A stretch of DNA of 15,163 bases, taken from contig JANWHL010000273.1 in the NCBI GenBank assembly GCA_025450405.1, positions 1 to 15,163 on the forward strand. The letters are read 5' to 3'. Source of the DNA: Ktedonobacterales bacterium (GTDB taxonomy: Bacteria > Chloroflexota > Ktedonobacteria > Ktedonobacterales > JADMIN01). The notes below the pieces were generated by a model. The model was not told where the DNA came from and did no database searches. It saw nothing but the letters and a program-made list of their open reading frames with translations. Each line of letters begins with the position of its first letter. Positions within the stretch are counted from its first letter, which is position 1. The translations under genes were made by a program, and so were the position numbers. Shown here in pieces: positions 1 to 9,234 of this stretch.

Positions 1-100
1 GCAAGGAGTCCTCTGCGATGGAGAGGGGAGCAAGGAGTCCTCTGCGATGGAGAGGGGAGCAAGGAGTCCTCTGCGATGGAGAGGGGAGCAAGGAGTCCTC
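1..100. repeat. 29-bp tandem repeat, about 3.4 copies
   Basis: Three full 29-bp copies begin at 1, 30 and 59, and a fourth begins at 88 and breaks off after 13 bp. The full copies are identical. Each unit contains the near-palindrome aggaGtcct and a gagagggga run. The array reaches the window edge, so its true length is unknown. It lies downstream of the minus-strand gene ending at 189 and shows no convincing coding potential. The ggagagggg part resembles one arm of the palindrome at 11156-11179, so it may derive from the same intergenic repeat family (inference). Confidence 0.9.
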
Positions 101-103
101 ACC

Positions 104-140
104 CGCGGCCCCACCGGGCGTACAACCGTACGCCCCCGCG
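104..140. terminator. Strong hairpin, possible terminator of the minus-strand gene at 189
   Basis: A perfect 8-bp stem GGGCGTAC/GTACGCCC (116-123 and 128-135) closes an AACC loop. It is flanked by a further complementary pair, CGCGG (104-108) and CCGCG (136-140). It sits about 50 nt beyond the stop codon of the small membrane-protein gene and could end its transcript. There is no T-tract on either strand, so a classical intrinsic terminator is not proven. A role as mRNA 3'-end stabiliser or as part of the neighbouring repeat is equally possible. Confidence 0.4.
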
Positions 141-188
141 CCACGTGGAGAGGCGGGCCGCGTCGAGGTCTGGTGGTTGGAATTCGCG

Positions 189-533
189 CTAGCGCGGGCT
201 CCAGCGGTCGCCCTCGATGGCGAAGAAGACGCCCATAGCGACGGCGATCAGGCCGGCGAGCAGCCATGCCAGGGGCGCGAGGTTCGACGTGTGCGTGTGG
301 GTCTGGATCGCGCTCCAGAACGGGCCGAACGAGCCATAGATCCAGTACCCACCGAGGATGACCAGGCCCCCCCCCAGGATGAGCGAGAGCCAGCGCCGGT
401 TGCGTTGCACGAAGGGGGTGAAGGCGCCAAATACCGCCAGCACGACGAGCAAGAAGAGGAGGAAACCGGCGACGTACCGCCCCCAGGGTCCCAGCACGTC
501 GAAAAAGCCCAGCCAGCTGTTCAGGTTATCCAT
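189..533 (-). CDS. Small three-helix membrane protein, function unknown
   Basis: This encodes 114 aa. The ATG at 533 is chosen because GGGGAGGGG lies 8 nt upstream on the minus strand; the longer open frame to 608 has no such site. Three hydrophobic segments are visible, roughly residues 19-41, 48-69 and 85-106. The first loop is basic (QRNRR, 43-47), which places it in the cytoplasm by the positive-inside rule. The second loop is short and carries a THTHT stretch (78-82). The stop codon lies inside a perfect 10-bp palindrome, GCGCTAGCGC (186-195). I do not recognise the family. The hydrophobic pattern, ribosome site and an extended -10 upstream (571-579) make it a real gene; the function is unknown. 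Confidence 0.75.
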   Translation of the reverse strand: MDNLNSWLGFFDVLGPWGRYVAGFLLFLLVVLAVFGAFTPFVQRNRRWLSLILGGGLVILGGYWIYGSFGPFWSAIQTHTHTSNLAPLAWLLAGLIAVAMGVFFAIEGDRWSPR

Positions 534-570
534 ACGCGATGCCCCTCCCCATGGCCGAAACTCTGCCGCG

Positions 571-579
571 GTTATACCA
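571..579 (-). promoter_or_regulatory. Extended -10 promoter for the small membrane protein
   Basis: On the minus strand this reads TG-G-TATAAC, an extended -10 with five of six consensus bases in the hexamer. No good -35 is seen 16-18 bp upstream, which is usual for extended -10 promoters. Transcription would start near 565, giving a leader of about 30 nt before the ATG at 533. Confidence 0.5.
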
Positions 580-633
580 CAGTTTGGCGAAGAAGGGGAG
601 ATCCTCACCCACTATTCCTTGACCGGTCCTGCC

Positions 634-2418
634 CTAGCCCTGTAGCTGGCCCTTTGACTGGTCCTGGACCGCGGGCACCGGGACGCAGCCGATCGAGAAC
701 CGCACGAAATCGTCGGAATAGCCAAACGCGGCACCTGGTACCCCCGCGATGCCCGTGGCCACGAAGAGTGAGAACACATCCTGACCTGGGCGCAGCTGGC
801 TCCAGTTATAGACCGTGCCGCCATCGTCCAGATTCACCTGGGCGAACAGGCGGTGGCGCTCGTTCAGGTGGCGCAGTTGGGCGATCAGACGCTCGCGCCG
901 GTGCGTGTAGAGCGCGCGGATGCGCCGCGAGATCTCTGGCCGCTCCTGAATGAGACGCACCTGGGCCATATAGGCGAGCTGCCAATCCGCTGGCAGCGTG
1001 GCCATGCTGTTGGTCCAGCCCACTCCCACGGCGCGCGCCAGGTCGGCGTCCGCGAAGCCGACCCAGCCATAGCGGTTGCCCGTCAGCGAATGGGTCTTCG
1101 AGAAGCTGTGGACCAGCACGGACCGCGGCAGGACCCCGGAATCGGCGAAGGCCGCCATGCGGCGCCGATCCTCGTCCGGGTCGGCCGTGCCCACATAGGC
1201 GAGGTCGGCGACCACCATGACCTCGTGGTCGGCGGCGAGCACCACCTCGAAGAGCGCCCGCAGCTCATCGTAGCTATAGGCGAAGGCGGTGGGATTGTTG
1301 CTGACCGTCAGGTAGAACGCGCGGATGTCCGGCGCTTCGGCGAGCGCCTGGCGCAGCATCGCCGGCGTCACCTTGAAGTGGTCCTCCGGGCAGGTCTTGA
1401 GCCGGTGGAGGCGCAGACCGAGTGACTCCGCCTGCCACTCGGGCACGTTGAAGCTGGGCGCGGGGAAGACCACAGCCGCCCGCTCGACCCCCGAGCGCCG
1501 CAGGTGGTGGGCGTAGCCGCGCCAGAACTTGTCGAGACCATCCAGCGCCCCCAGGCTCATATAGATGAGCTGGGGATCCAGCGTGATGCCGTTGTGCTCG
1601 GCCTCGTACTCGGCCAGCATCTCGCGCAGGATGGGGTTGCCGGTCCCCGTGAGGTCGTAGTTGCGCAGGTCGAAGCCGCGCGCCAGCAGCGCGCGCTCGA
1701 AGTCGAGCATGCGCGCGTGTATCCAGCGATACGTCGCGCCGGTGGCGCGGCGCCCGCCGATCAACTCGCCGGGGAGCGCCACACCGACCTCATCGGCCAG
1801 ACTGACGTACTCGTCGCCATCCTCGGTGGCGCTGACGCGCCGGAGGTCTACATCACCGATCGTCCGGTTGATCACGGCCGTGCGAATCGCCGCCTCCGGG
1901 ATGCCGAGCCGCCGCGCGCGCTCCTCCGTCTCCTTGACCATGAGCGCCATCACGCGAATGGGGGCAGCGCCGGCGGAGACCTCGGGCCTAAAGCGCTGGC
2001 CGGCCTCCAGCCGGAGCCGCTCCATCATCGCCCGCGCGTCCTCGGGTGTTGTGTCCGGTGTCGTGTCCGGTGCATGGGGCTCGTGCGCCGGGCCAGTGCC
2101 CGCACGGCGACGCGCGACGTGGCCATTGGTGGAGGTGTCGCTCTTCAGATGGCCATTCGCGGACGTGCCATTGGTGGAGACACCGTTGGCGGCTGTACCG
2201 TTGGCGGCTGCACCGTTGGCGGACGGTTTGTGGGGCATCCGGGACGCCGGGGATGGCGCGCGCGTCCGCCGGGCGGGGGATGCGGCTGTGGGCGAGGGAG
2301 CCGATGAGGAGGTGGCGCGGTCGTCGGCACCGGTGGGTGGAACCTCGGGCATGGCGGCGGAGTCATCGGGGGTGGGGGCACTCCGCCGCCTGGGAAACGG
2401 GCCTGCGCGCGTGGACAT
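634..2418 (-). CDS. PLP-dependent class I/II aminotransferase with long N-terminal extension
   Basis: This encodes 594 aa, about 200 more than a usual fold-type I aminotransferase. The catalytic half is clear: GTGNPILREMLAEY (258-271) matches the usual substrate-side 'G.P.LR..' region. NNPTA (374-378), D405 and Y408 are expected to bind the cofactor. SFSKTHSLTGNRYGW holds the Schiff-base lysine, K441. R573 in FVRFSIG is the expected substrate-carboxylate arginine. Residues 1-130 are disordered, Pro/Ala-rich, with a five-residue x-(S/A)-(A/T)-N-G repeat at 66-100. Residues 150-255 do not match the standard N-terminal arm well. The substrate cannot be named; aspartate- or aromatic-type amino acids are possible. 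The gene is divergent from the biotin carboxylase and has its own promoter. Confidence 0.88.
   Translation of the reverse strand: MSTRAGPFPRRRSAPTPDDSAAMPEVPPTGADDRATSSSAPSPTAASPARRTRAPSPASRMPHKPSANGAAANGTAANGVSTNGTSANGHLKSDTSTNGHVARRRAGTGPAHEPHAPDTTPDTTPEDARAMMERLRLEAGQRFRPEVSAGAAPIRVMALMVKETEERARRLGIPEAAIRTAVINRTIGDVDLRRVSATEDGDEYVSLADEVGVALPGELIGGRRATGATYRWIHARMLDFERALLARGFDLRNYDLTGTGNPILREMLAEYEAEHNGITLDPQLIYMSLGALDGLDKFWRGYAHHLRRSGVERAAVVFPAPSFNVPEWQAESLGLRLHRLKTCPEDHFKVTPAMLRQALAEAPDIRAFYLTVSNNPTAFAYSYDELRALFEVVLAADHEVMVVADLAYVGTADPDEDRRRMAAFADSGVLPRSVLVHSFSKTHSLTGNRYGWVGFADADLARAVGVGWTNSMATLPADWQLAYMAQVRLIQERPEISRRIRALYTHRRERLIAQLRHLNERHRLFAQVNLDDGGTVYNWSQLRPGQDVFSLFVATGIAGVPGAAFGYSDDFVRFSIGCVPVPAVQDQSKGQLQG
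2123..2227 (-). repeat. 15-bp in-frame repeat encoding an NG-rich linker
   Basis: Five adjacent 15-bp units begin at 2153, 2168, 2183, 2198 and 2213, and one diverged unit with another recognisable copy precedes them at 2138 and 2123. All are in the same register. They encode the five-residue repeat (for example SANGA, AANGT, AANGV) in the N-terminal extension of the aminotransferase. The period is a multiple of three, so expansion or contraction would keep the frame. Confidence 0.85.
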
Positions 2419-2424
2419 CCTCGG

Positions 2425-2430
2425 CTCCTT
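2425..2430 (-). promoter_or_regulatory. Ribosome binding site fixing the aminotransferase start
   Basis: AAGGAG on the minus strand lies 6 nt before the ATG at 2418. The alternative upstream ATG at 2439 has no comparable site, so the start at 2418 is preferred. Confidence 0.8.
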
Positions 2431-2440
2431 TTCCCACAAC

Positions 2441-2459
2441 CCGCCGGTGGGGCCGGCGG
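2441..2459 (-). promoter_or_regulatory. Hairpin in the aminotransferase 5' leader
   Basis: A perfect 7-bp stem CCGCCGG/CCGGCGG closes a 5-nt loop (CCCCA in the mRNA). It lies about 10 nt upstream of the AAGGAG ribosome site. In the predicted leader (start near 2522) it would fold just before the ribosome-binding region and could affect translation or mRNA stability. No T-tract follows, so it does not look like an attenuator terminator. No riboswitch family is recognised. Confidence 0.45.
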
Positions 2460-2528
2460 CGCGTTAGGTCGTGTCGCGGCGGGTGTGGGGCTGGCGGCGG
2501 CGGCGTCTTTGCCGCGTTCGCGCTAGCC

Positions 2529-2558
2529 AGTGTAGCATGGGACGTACCCATGGGGCAA
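2529..2558 (-). promoter_or_regulatory. Aminotransferase promoter with inverted repeat in the spacer
   Basis: On the minus strand, TTGCCC (2553-2558) and TACACT (2529-2534) are separated by 18 bp, and TG precedes the -10 by one base (TGCTACACT). The inverted repeat CATGGG-N5-CCCATG (2536-2552) fills the spacer almost exactly. Spacer palindromes with long spacing are typical of promoters controlled by MerR-type activators, and other repressors also bind there. Start of transcription would be near 2522, giving a leader of about 100 nt. No regulator gene is visible in the window. Confidence 0.5.
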
Positions 2559-2630
2559 CGACGGGAAAGACGTCTCAGGACCTCCGTGTCCGCCGCCCAG
2601 TGCCGCCACCGCTGGCCGGCTCTCGTGGTG

Positions 2631-2636
2631 TACACT
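2631..2636 (+). promoter_or_regulatory. Possible -10 for the biotin carboxylase gene
   Basis: TACACT lies about 43 nt before the ATG at 2679, in an AT-richer stretch of an otherwise GC-rich gap. It matches four of six consensus bases. No acceptable -35 is seen, and TG sits directly against the hexamer rather than one base away. This is the weakest promoter call in the window. Confidence 0.28.
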
Positions 2637-2663
2637 TGATTCATTGTGACCGCGATTCCCCGA

Positions 2664-2669
2664 GAGGAG
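2664..2669 (+). promoter_or_regulatory. Ribosome binding site fixing the biotin carboxylase start
   Basis: GAGGAG lies 9 nt before the ATG at 2679. The in-frame GTG at 2646 is upstream of this site and has no site of its own, so the shorter product is preferred. Confidence 0.75.
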
Positions 2670-2678
2670 ACCGTCACC

Positions 2679-4292
2679 ATGGCCCGTGCTGGCGCTCATC
2701 CCACTCCCCGCTCCGCCGAGCGGCCCGCCAGGTCCGAGCGCCCGCCGTTCCGCAAGCTGCTGGTGGCCAACCGCGGCGAGATCGCCCTCCGCGTGGTGCG
2801 CGCCTGCCGCGACCTCGGGCTGACCTCGGTGGCTGTCTATAGCGATGCCGACCGGGCCGCGCCTCACGTGCTCCTGGCGGACGAGGCGCACTATCTCGGC
2901 CCATCTCCCGCCGCCGAGAGCTACCTGAACATCTCCCGACTCCTGGACGTGGCGCGCGGCGCTGGGGCCGACGCCGTGCATCCCGGCTACGGCTTCCTCT
3001 CCGAGAACCCCGAGTTCGCCGACGCTTGCGCTGGCGCCGGGTTGGTCTTTGTGGGGCCGCCGGGCAATGTCATGCGCGCCATGGGCGAGAAGACCGCCGC
3101 CCGCCGGGTGGCGGAGGCGGCCGGTGTCCCGGTCGTGCCGGGCTACGACGCTGGCCTGGAGGACGCCCGCGAGGCCGCGCGGCTGGCGGAGCGGATCGGC
3201 TATCCGGTGCTGCTTAAGGCGGCGGCCGGTGGCGGTGGCAAGGGCATCCGCTTCGTGCGCCGCCAGGATGAGCTGGAGGCGGCGCTGCGCCTCGCGCGCA
3301 GCGAGGCGGCCTCAGCTTTCGGCGACGATACGGTCTATATGGAGAAGGCCGTCGCCCCGGCGCGGCACATCGAGGTGCAGATCTTCGCCGACACCCATGG
3401 CCATGTCGTTCACCTGGGCGAGCGGGAGTGCTCGATCCAGCGGCGCCACCAGAAGCTGATCGAAGAGACGCCGTCGGTCGCGCTGGATGCCGAGCTGCGC
3501 GGGCGGCTGACCGAGGCCGCGGTGCGCCTGGCCCGCGCCGCTGGCTACGTGAATGCCGGGACGGTGGAGTTTCTGCTCGGACCCGATCGCCACTTCTACT
3601 TCCTCGAAGTGAATGCCCGCCTCCAGGTGGAGCACCCCGTCACGGAATGGGTGACCGGCCTCGACCTCGTCCGCGAACAGCTACGCGTGGCCGCCGGCCT
3701 CCCGCTCAGCTTTGGCCAGGACGATATCCCCTTCCGCGGCCACGCCATCGAGGTGCGCGTCTCCGCCGAGGATCCCGCCAACCGCTTCCTGCCCGCCTCG
3801 GGGACCATCGCGGCGCTGCGCGAGCCCGGTGGCCCGGGCGTGCGGGTGGATAGCGGCGCCTACGCGGGCATGGTCGTCCCGCTCTATTACGACCCGCTGC
3901 TGGCCAAGCTGATTGTCTGGGGGGCCGACCGCGGCGAGGCGGTGGCGCGGCTCCGACGCGCGCTGGAGGAGTACACCATCGCCGGGGTGCGCACGACCCT
4001 CCCGTTCGCCCACTGGCTCACGCGCAACGAACGCTTCTTGCGCGGCGACCTCTCGACGGACTTCGTCGCCGAGGAATGGCACCCCGAGCCGCGGGCCGCG
4101 GCTGAGGCGCCAGCGCACGGGGCCGCGCCGTTCGCGCTGGATGAGCGGCTCGTGGCGATGGTGGCCGCCGCGCTGGCCGCCGAGGATATGGGCGCGCGCG
4201 CGGATGGCCGGCAAGATGGAGGCGCGACCACGGGCGAGGCGGGGTCGCGTTGGCGCGACGCCGGACGTCTGGCCGCCCTCCGCCCGTGGTGA
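2679..4292 (+). CDS. accC: Biotin carboxylase (acetyl-/acyl-CoA carboxylase subunit)
   Basis: This encodes 537 aa. The enzyme carboxylates biotin on a carrier protein using ATP and bicarbonate, the first half-reaction of acetyl- or acyl-CoA carboxylases. The N-terminal domain starts at RKLLVANRGEIALR (25-38), followed by HPGYGFLSEN (101-110). The ATP-grasp has K138, K180 and the glycine loop GGGGKG (184-189). RECSIQRRHQK (249-259) and EVNARLQVEH (310-319) hold the metal, bicarbonate and catalytic residues. VRVDSGAYAG (388-397) carries the arginine equivalent to E. coli R338. The core ends near 462; a 75-residue tail rich in Ala follows, with no biotin-attachment (AMKM-like) motif. A carrier and carboxyltransferase must be encoded elsewhere. 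Acetyl-CoA carboxylase is likely, but propionyl- or methylcrotonyl-type partners cannot be excluded. Confidence 0.93.
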   Translation: MARAGAHPTPRSAERPARSERPPFRKLLVANRGEIALRVVRACRDLGLTSVAVYSDADRAAPHVLLADEAHYLGPSPAAESYLNISRLLDVARGAGADAVHPGYGFLSENPEFADACAGAGLVFVGPPGNVMRAMGEKTAARRVAEAAGVPVVPGYDAGLEDAREAARLAERIGYPVLLKAAAGGGGKGIRFVRRQDELEAALRLARSEAASAFGDDTVYMEKAVAPARHIEVQIFADTHGHVVHLGERECSIQRRHQKLIEETPSVALDAELRGRLTEAAVRLARAAGYVNAGTVEFLLGPDRHFYFLEVNARLQVEHPVTEWVTGLDLVREQLRVAAGLPLSFGQDDIPFRGHAIEVRVSAEDPANRFLPASGTIAALREPGGPGVRVDSGAYAGMVVPLYYDPLLAKLIVWGADRGEAVARLRRALEEYTIAGVRTTLPFAHWLTRNERFLRGDLSTDFVAEEWHPEPRAAAEAPAHGAAPFALDERLVAMVAAALAAEDMGARADGRQDGGATTGEAGSRWRDAGRLAALRPW

Positions 4293-4314
4293 GATTCGGT
4301 TCGCCTGTTCGACG

Positions 4315-4323
4315 TGGTATGAT
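4315..4323 (+). promoter_or_regulatory. Extended -10 promoter for the hybrid kinase
   Basis: TG-G-TATGAT is an extended -10 with five of six hexamer bases matching. The -35 region (TTCGGT, 4295-4300, 17-bp spacing) is poor. It begins directly after the biotin carboxylase stop, so the kinase is probably transcribed independently of accC. The predicted leader is about 80 nt. Confidence 0.5.
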
Positions 4324-4409
4324 GCGGACCAACGCGCGGCGGGCGGAATGCGATCCCCTGGCCCGGACGCTCCGCGCCAGCCCACACCGCGCACCAGGGC
4401 GAGCAGACC

Positions 4410-7324
<2,915 letters not shown>

Positions 7325-7325
<1 letters not shown>

Positions 7326-8854
7326 TGGCGGGGATGGCCGTGGACGCATCAGACGAACCGATGGCGGGCGCGCCGATGGCCAAAGAGCGGACGGATCTGG
7401 CTGGCCAGACGAACCAGGCTGACCAGCGCGGCCATGTCCTGGTGGTGGACGACAACCGTGTGAATCGCCTCACGCTGGCGCGTGGCCTGGAAAGCCAGGG
7501 GCACACCGTCGCCCTGGCCGAGAATGGCGAGCGGGCGCTCGCGATGGTCCGGGCGGAGCCGTTCGACGTGGTTCTGCTCGACATCGTCATGCCAGGGATG
7601 GATGGATTCGAGGTCCTGGGGCGAATGAAGGCGGACCCGGCCCTGCGCGACATCCCCGTGATCGTCATCTCGGCGGTGGACGAGGTCGAGAGCGCCGTCC
7701 GCTGCATCGAGCTGGGCGCGGAGGATTTTCTGCCCAAGCCATTCGATCCCGTGCTGCTGCGGGCGCGGCTGCGGGCCAGTCTGGCCAAGAAGAACCTGCG
7801 CGATCTCGAGGTGGCCTATCTGCGCCAGGAAGTGACCCTACGCCAGAACGAGAAGCTGGCCACCATCGGCAGGCTGAGCGCGGGGCTGGCCCACGAGCTG
7901 AACAATCCCGCCGCCGCCGCGCTGCGCGGCGCGGGTCTGCTGCGGACCGCCGTGGCCGATCTGCTGGATGCCCAGACACGCCTGGACGCGCTGGACCTCG
8001 CGCCCGCCGAGCGCGCGGCGCTCCACCAGCTCGACGCCACGGCGCGCGCGCGGGCCGCGGATCCGACCGACATGGACGCCATCGCCCAGATCGACCACAC
8101 GGCCCGCCTGGAAACCTGGCTGGAGGAGCGGGAGATTGCACGCGCCTGGGAGCACGCGCCCACGCTGGCGAGCCTGGCGTTCGAGACGAGGGACCTGGAT
8201 GCCGTGCGGCGGACGTTCGGCGACGCGCGGCTACCCGCCGTGGTCGCCTGGCTCGGCCACACCTACACGGTCTATAGCTTGCTGGAGGAGGTCGCACAGG
8301 GGACTGGGCGCATCGCCGAGCTGGTGAAAGCGCTCAAGACCTATACCTACCTCGACCGCGCACCCGTGCAGGCGGTGGACGTCCACGAGGGGCTGGATAG
8401 CACGCTGGTGATGCTGCGGAGCAAGCTGAAGCACGGGATCACCGTCCGGCGCGAGTACGCCCGCGATCTCCCGCGCATCCAGGCCTACGCCAGCGAGCTG
8501 AACCAGGTCTGGACCAACCTGATCGACAATGCCGCCGACGCGATGGAGGGCAAGGGCGAGATCGTCCTGCGCACGCGCCAGGACGGTGAGTGGGTGGTGG
8601 TGGAGGTCGAGGACAACGGGCCGGGCATCCCCGCGGCGAGCCAATCGCGGGTCTTCGATCCCTTCTTCACCACCAAGCCGCCGGGTGCGGGGACTGGTCT
8701 GGGGCTGAACATCAGCCATACCATCGTGGTGCGCAAGCACGGCGGGAACATCACCGTCGCCTCGGAGCCGGGGCAGACGCGCTTCGAGGTGCGGCTGCCG
8801 CTCAGGCTCCCGCCCGCCGCGCCGGACACGCCTGGGCGCGCGCCGCCGGGGTGA
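7325..8854 (+). CDS. Response regulator-histidine kinase (REC-HisKA-HATPase), soluble
   Basis: This encodes 509 aa from the GTG at 7325, which overlaps the stop of the previous gene by one base (TAGTG), suggesting translational coupling. An ATG at 7334 is an alternative start. The REC domain (about 37-155) has D42/D43, D86 in LLDIVMPGMDG, S116 and K138. A helical linker leads to the H-box LAHELNNPAAAALRGA with H190. A long helical region of about 120 residues separates this from the second HisKA helix (about 325-345). The ATPase has N402, DNGPGIP (430-436) and GTGLGL (456-461). No membrane segment is seen. From memory, this HELNNPAAAA kinase type is often found beside thioredoxin-reductase-like proteins fused to REC or cyclic-nucleotide domains, as here. 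Confidence 0.88.
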
Positions 8855-8884
8855 CGGCGCGCGGTCATGTGCGGCGATGGTGTG

Positions 8885-8925
8885 GCCGGGTCTGGGGAAC
8901 TCCGCTGGAGGGTCAGTATTCCCTG
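8885..8925. terminator. Weak inverted repeat between convergent genes
   Basis: The stretch between the kinase stop (8854) and the small-gene stop (8913) contains CTCC-GCT-GGAG, flanked by GGGAA and TTCCC with an unpaired segment on one side. It could slow or end transcription from both sides, but there is no T-tract, and the outer arm overlaps the end of the small gene. Evidence is slight. Confidence 0.2.
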
Positions 8926-9197
8926 GTCTCCACGGTCTCGACGATGCGCGCTTGCGGATTCCACATGACCTGGCCCTCCACACGATTCCACACCGCGCGC
9001 ATGGCGGCCAGGAGGGCTTCGGCCTCGCTCTTGGTGGCGAATTCGAGGTCGATCAGGACGTAATTCGGGTCGTCTACAGATCGCAGAATCTGGTAGCGGC
9101 GGACGCCCGACCGTTCGCGGCCAACGGGATCGCTGTCGAACGCCCGCTTCCATCCCTCATAGTCGGGGACAGGGTGTTCAATCCGTAGCGTGGGCAT
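8913..9197 (-). CDS. Small ABM-like (dimeric alpha/beta-barrel) protein, function unknown
   Basis: This encodes 94 aa. The ATG at 9197 is chosen because AAGGAGG (9204-9210) lies 6 nt upstream. The order strand-helix-strand-strand-helix-strand can be read: PTLRIEHPV (2-10), YEGWKRAFDS (13-22), RRYQILRSVDDPNYVLIDLEF (33-53, one hairpin), SEAEALLAAMRAVW (57-70) and ARIVETVE (83-90). This fits the ferredoxin-like fold of antibiotic-biosynthesis-monooxygenase and related dimeric barrel proteins. H8 is the only obvious candidate functional residue. The gene follows the REC-flavoprotein gene by 37 nt on the same strand, so they are almost certainly co-transcribed. It might shield or bind a flavin or other redox partner, or be a sensor; this is inference. 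Confidence 0.8.
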   Translation of the reverse strand: MPTLRIEHPVPDYEGWKRAFDSDPVGRERSGVRRYQILRSVDDPNYVLIDLEFATKSEAEALLAAMRAVWNRVEGQVMWNPQARIVETVETREY

Positions 9198-9234
9198 GGT
9201 GGCCCTCCTTCTCACGCAACCTCGTCCAACCGCG

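Noticed and set aside
1..100. CRISPR array at the left edge
   Set aside because: The units are directly adjacent with no variable spacers, and no cas gene is present.
1504..2307. Plus-strand frames of over 260 codons opposite the aminotransferase
   Set aside because: They oppose clear catalytic motifs on the minus strand; the glycine-rich repeats in them are the complement of the 15-bp linker repeat.
2646..2678. Upstream GTG start for the biotin carboxylase
   Set aside because: The GAGGAG ribosome site at 2664-2669 lies downstream of it and points to the ATG at 2679.
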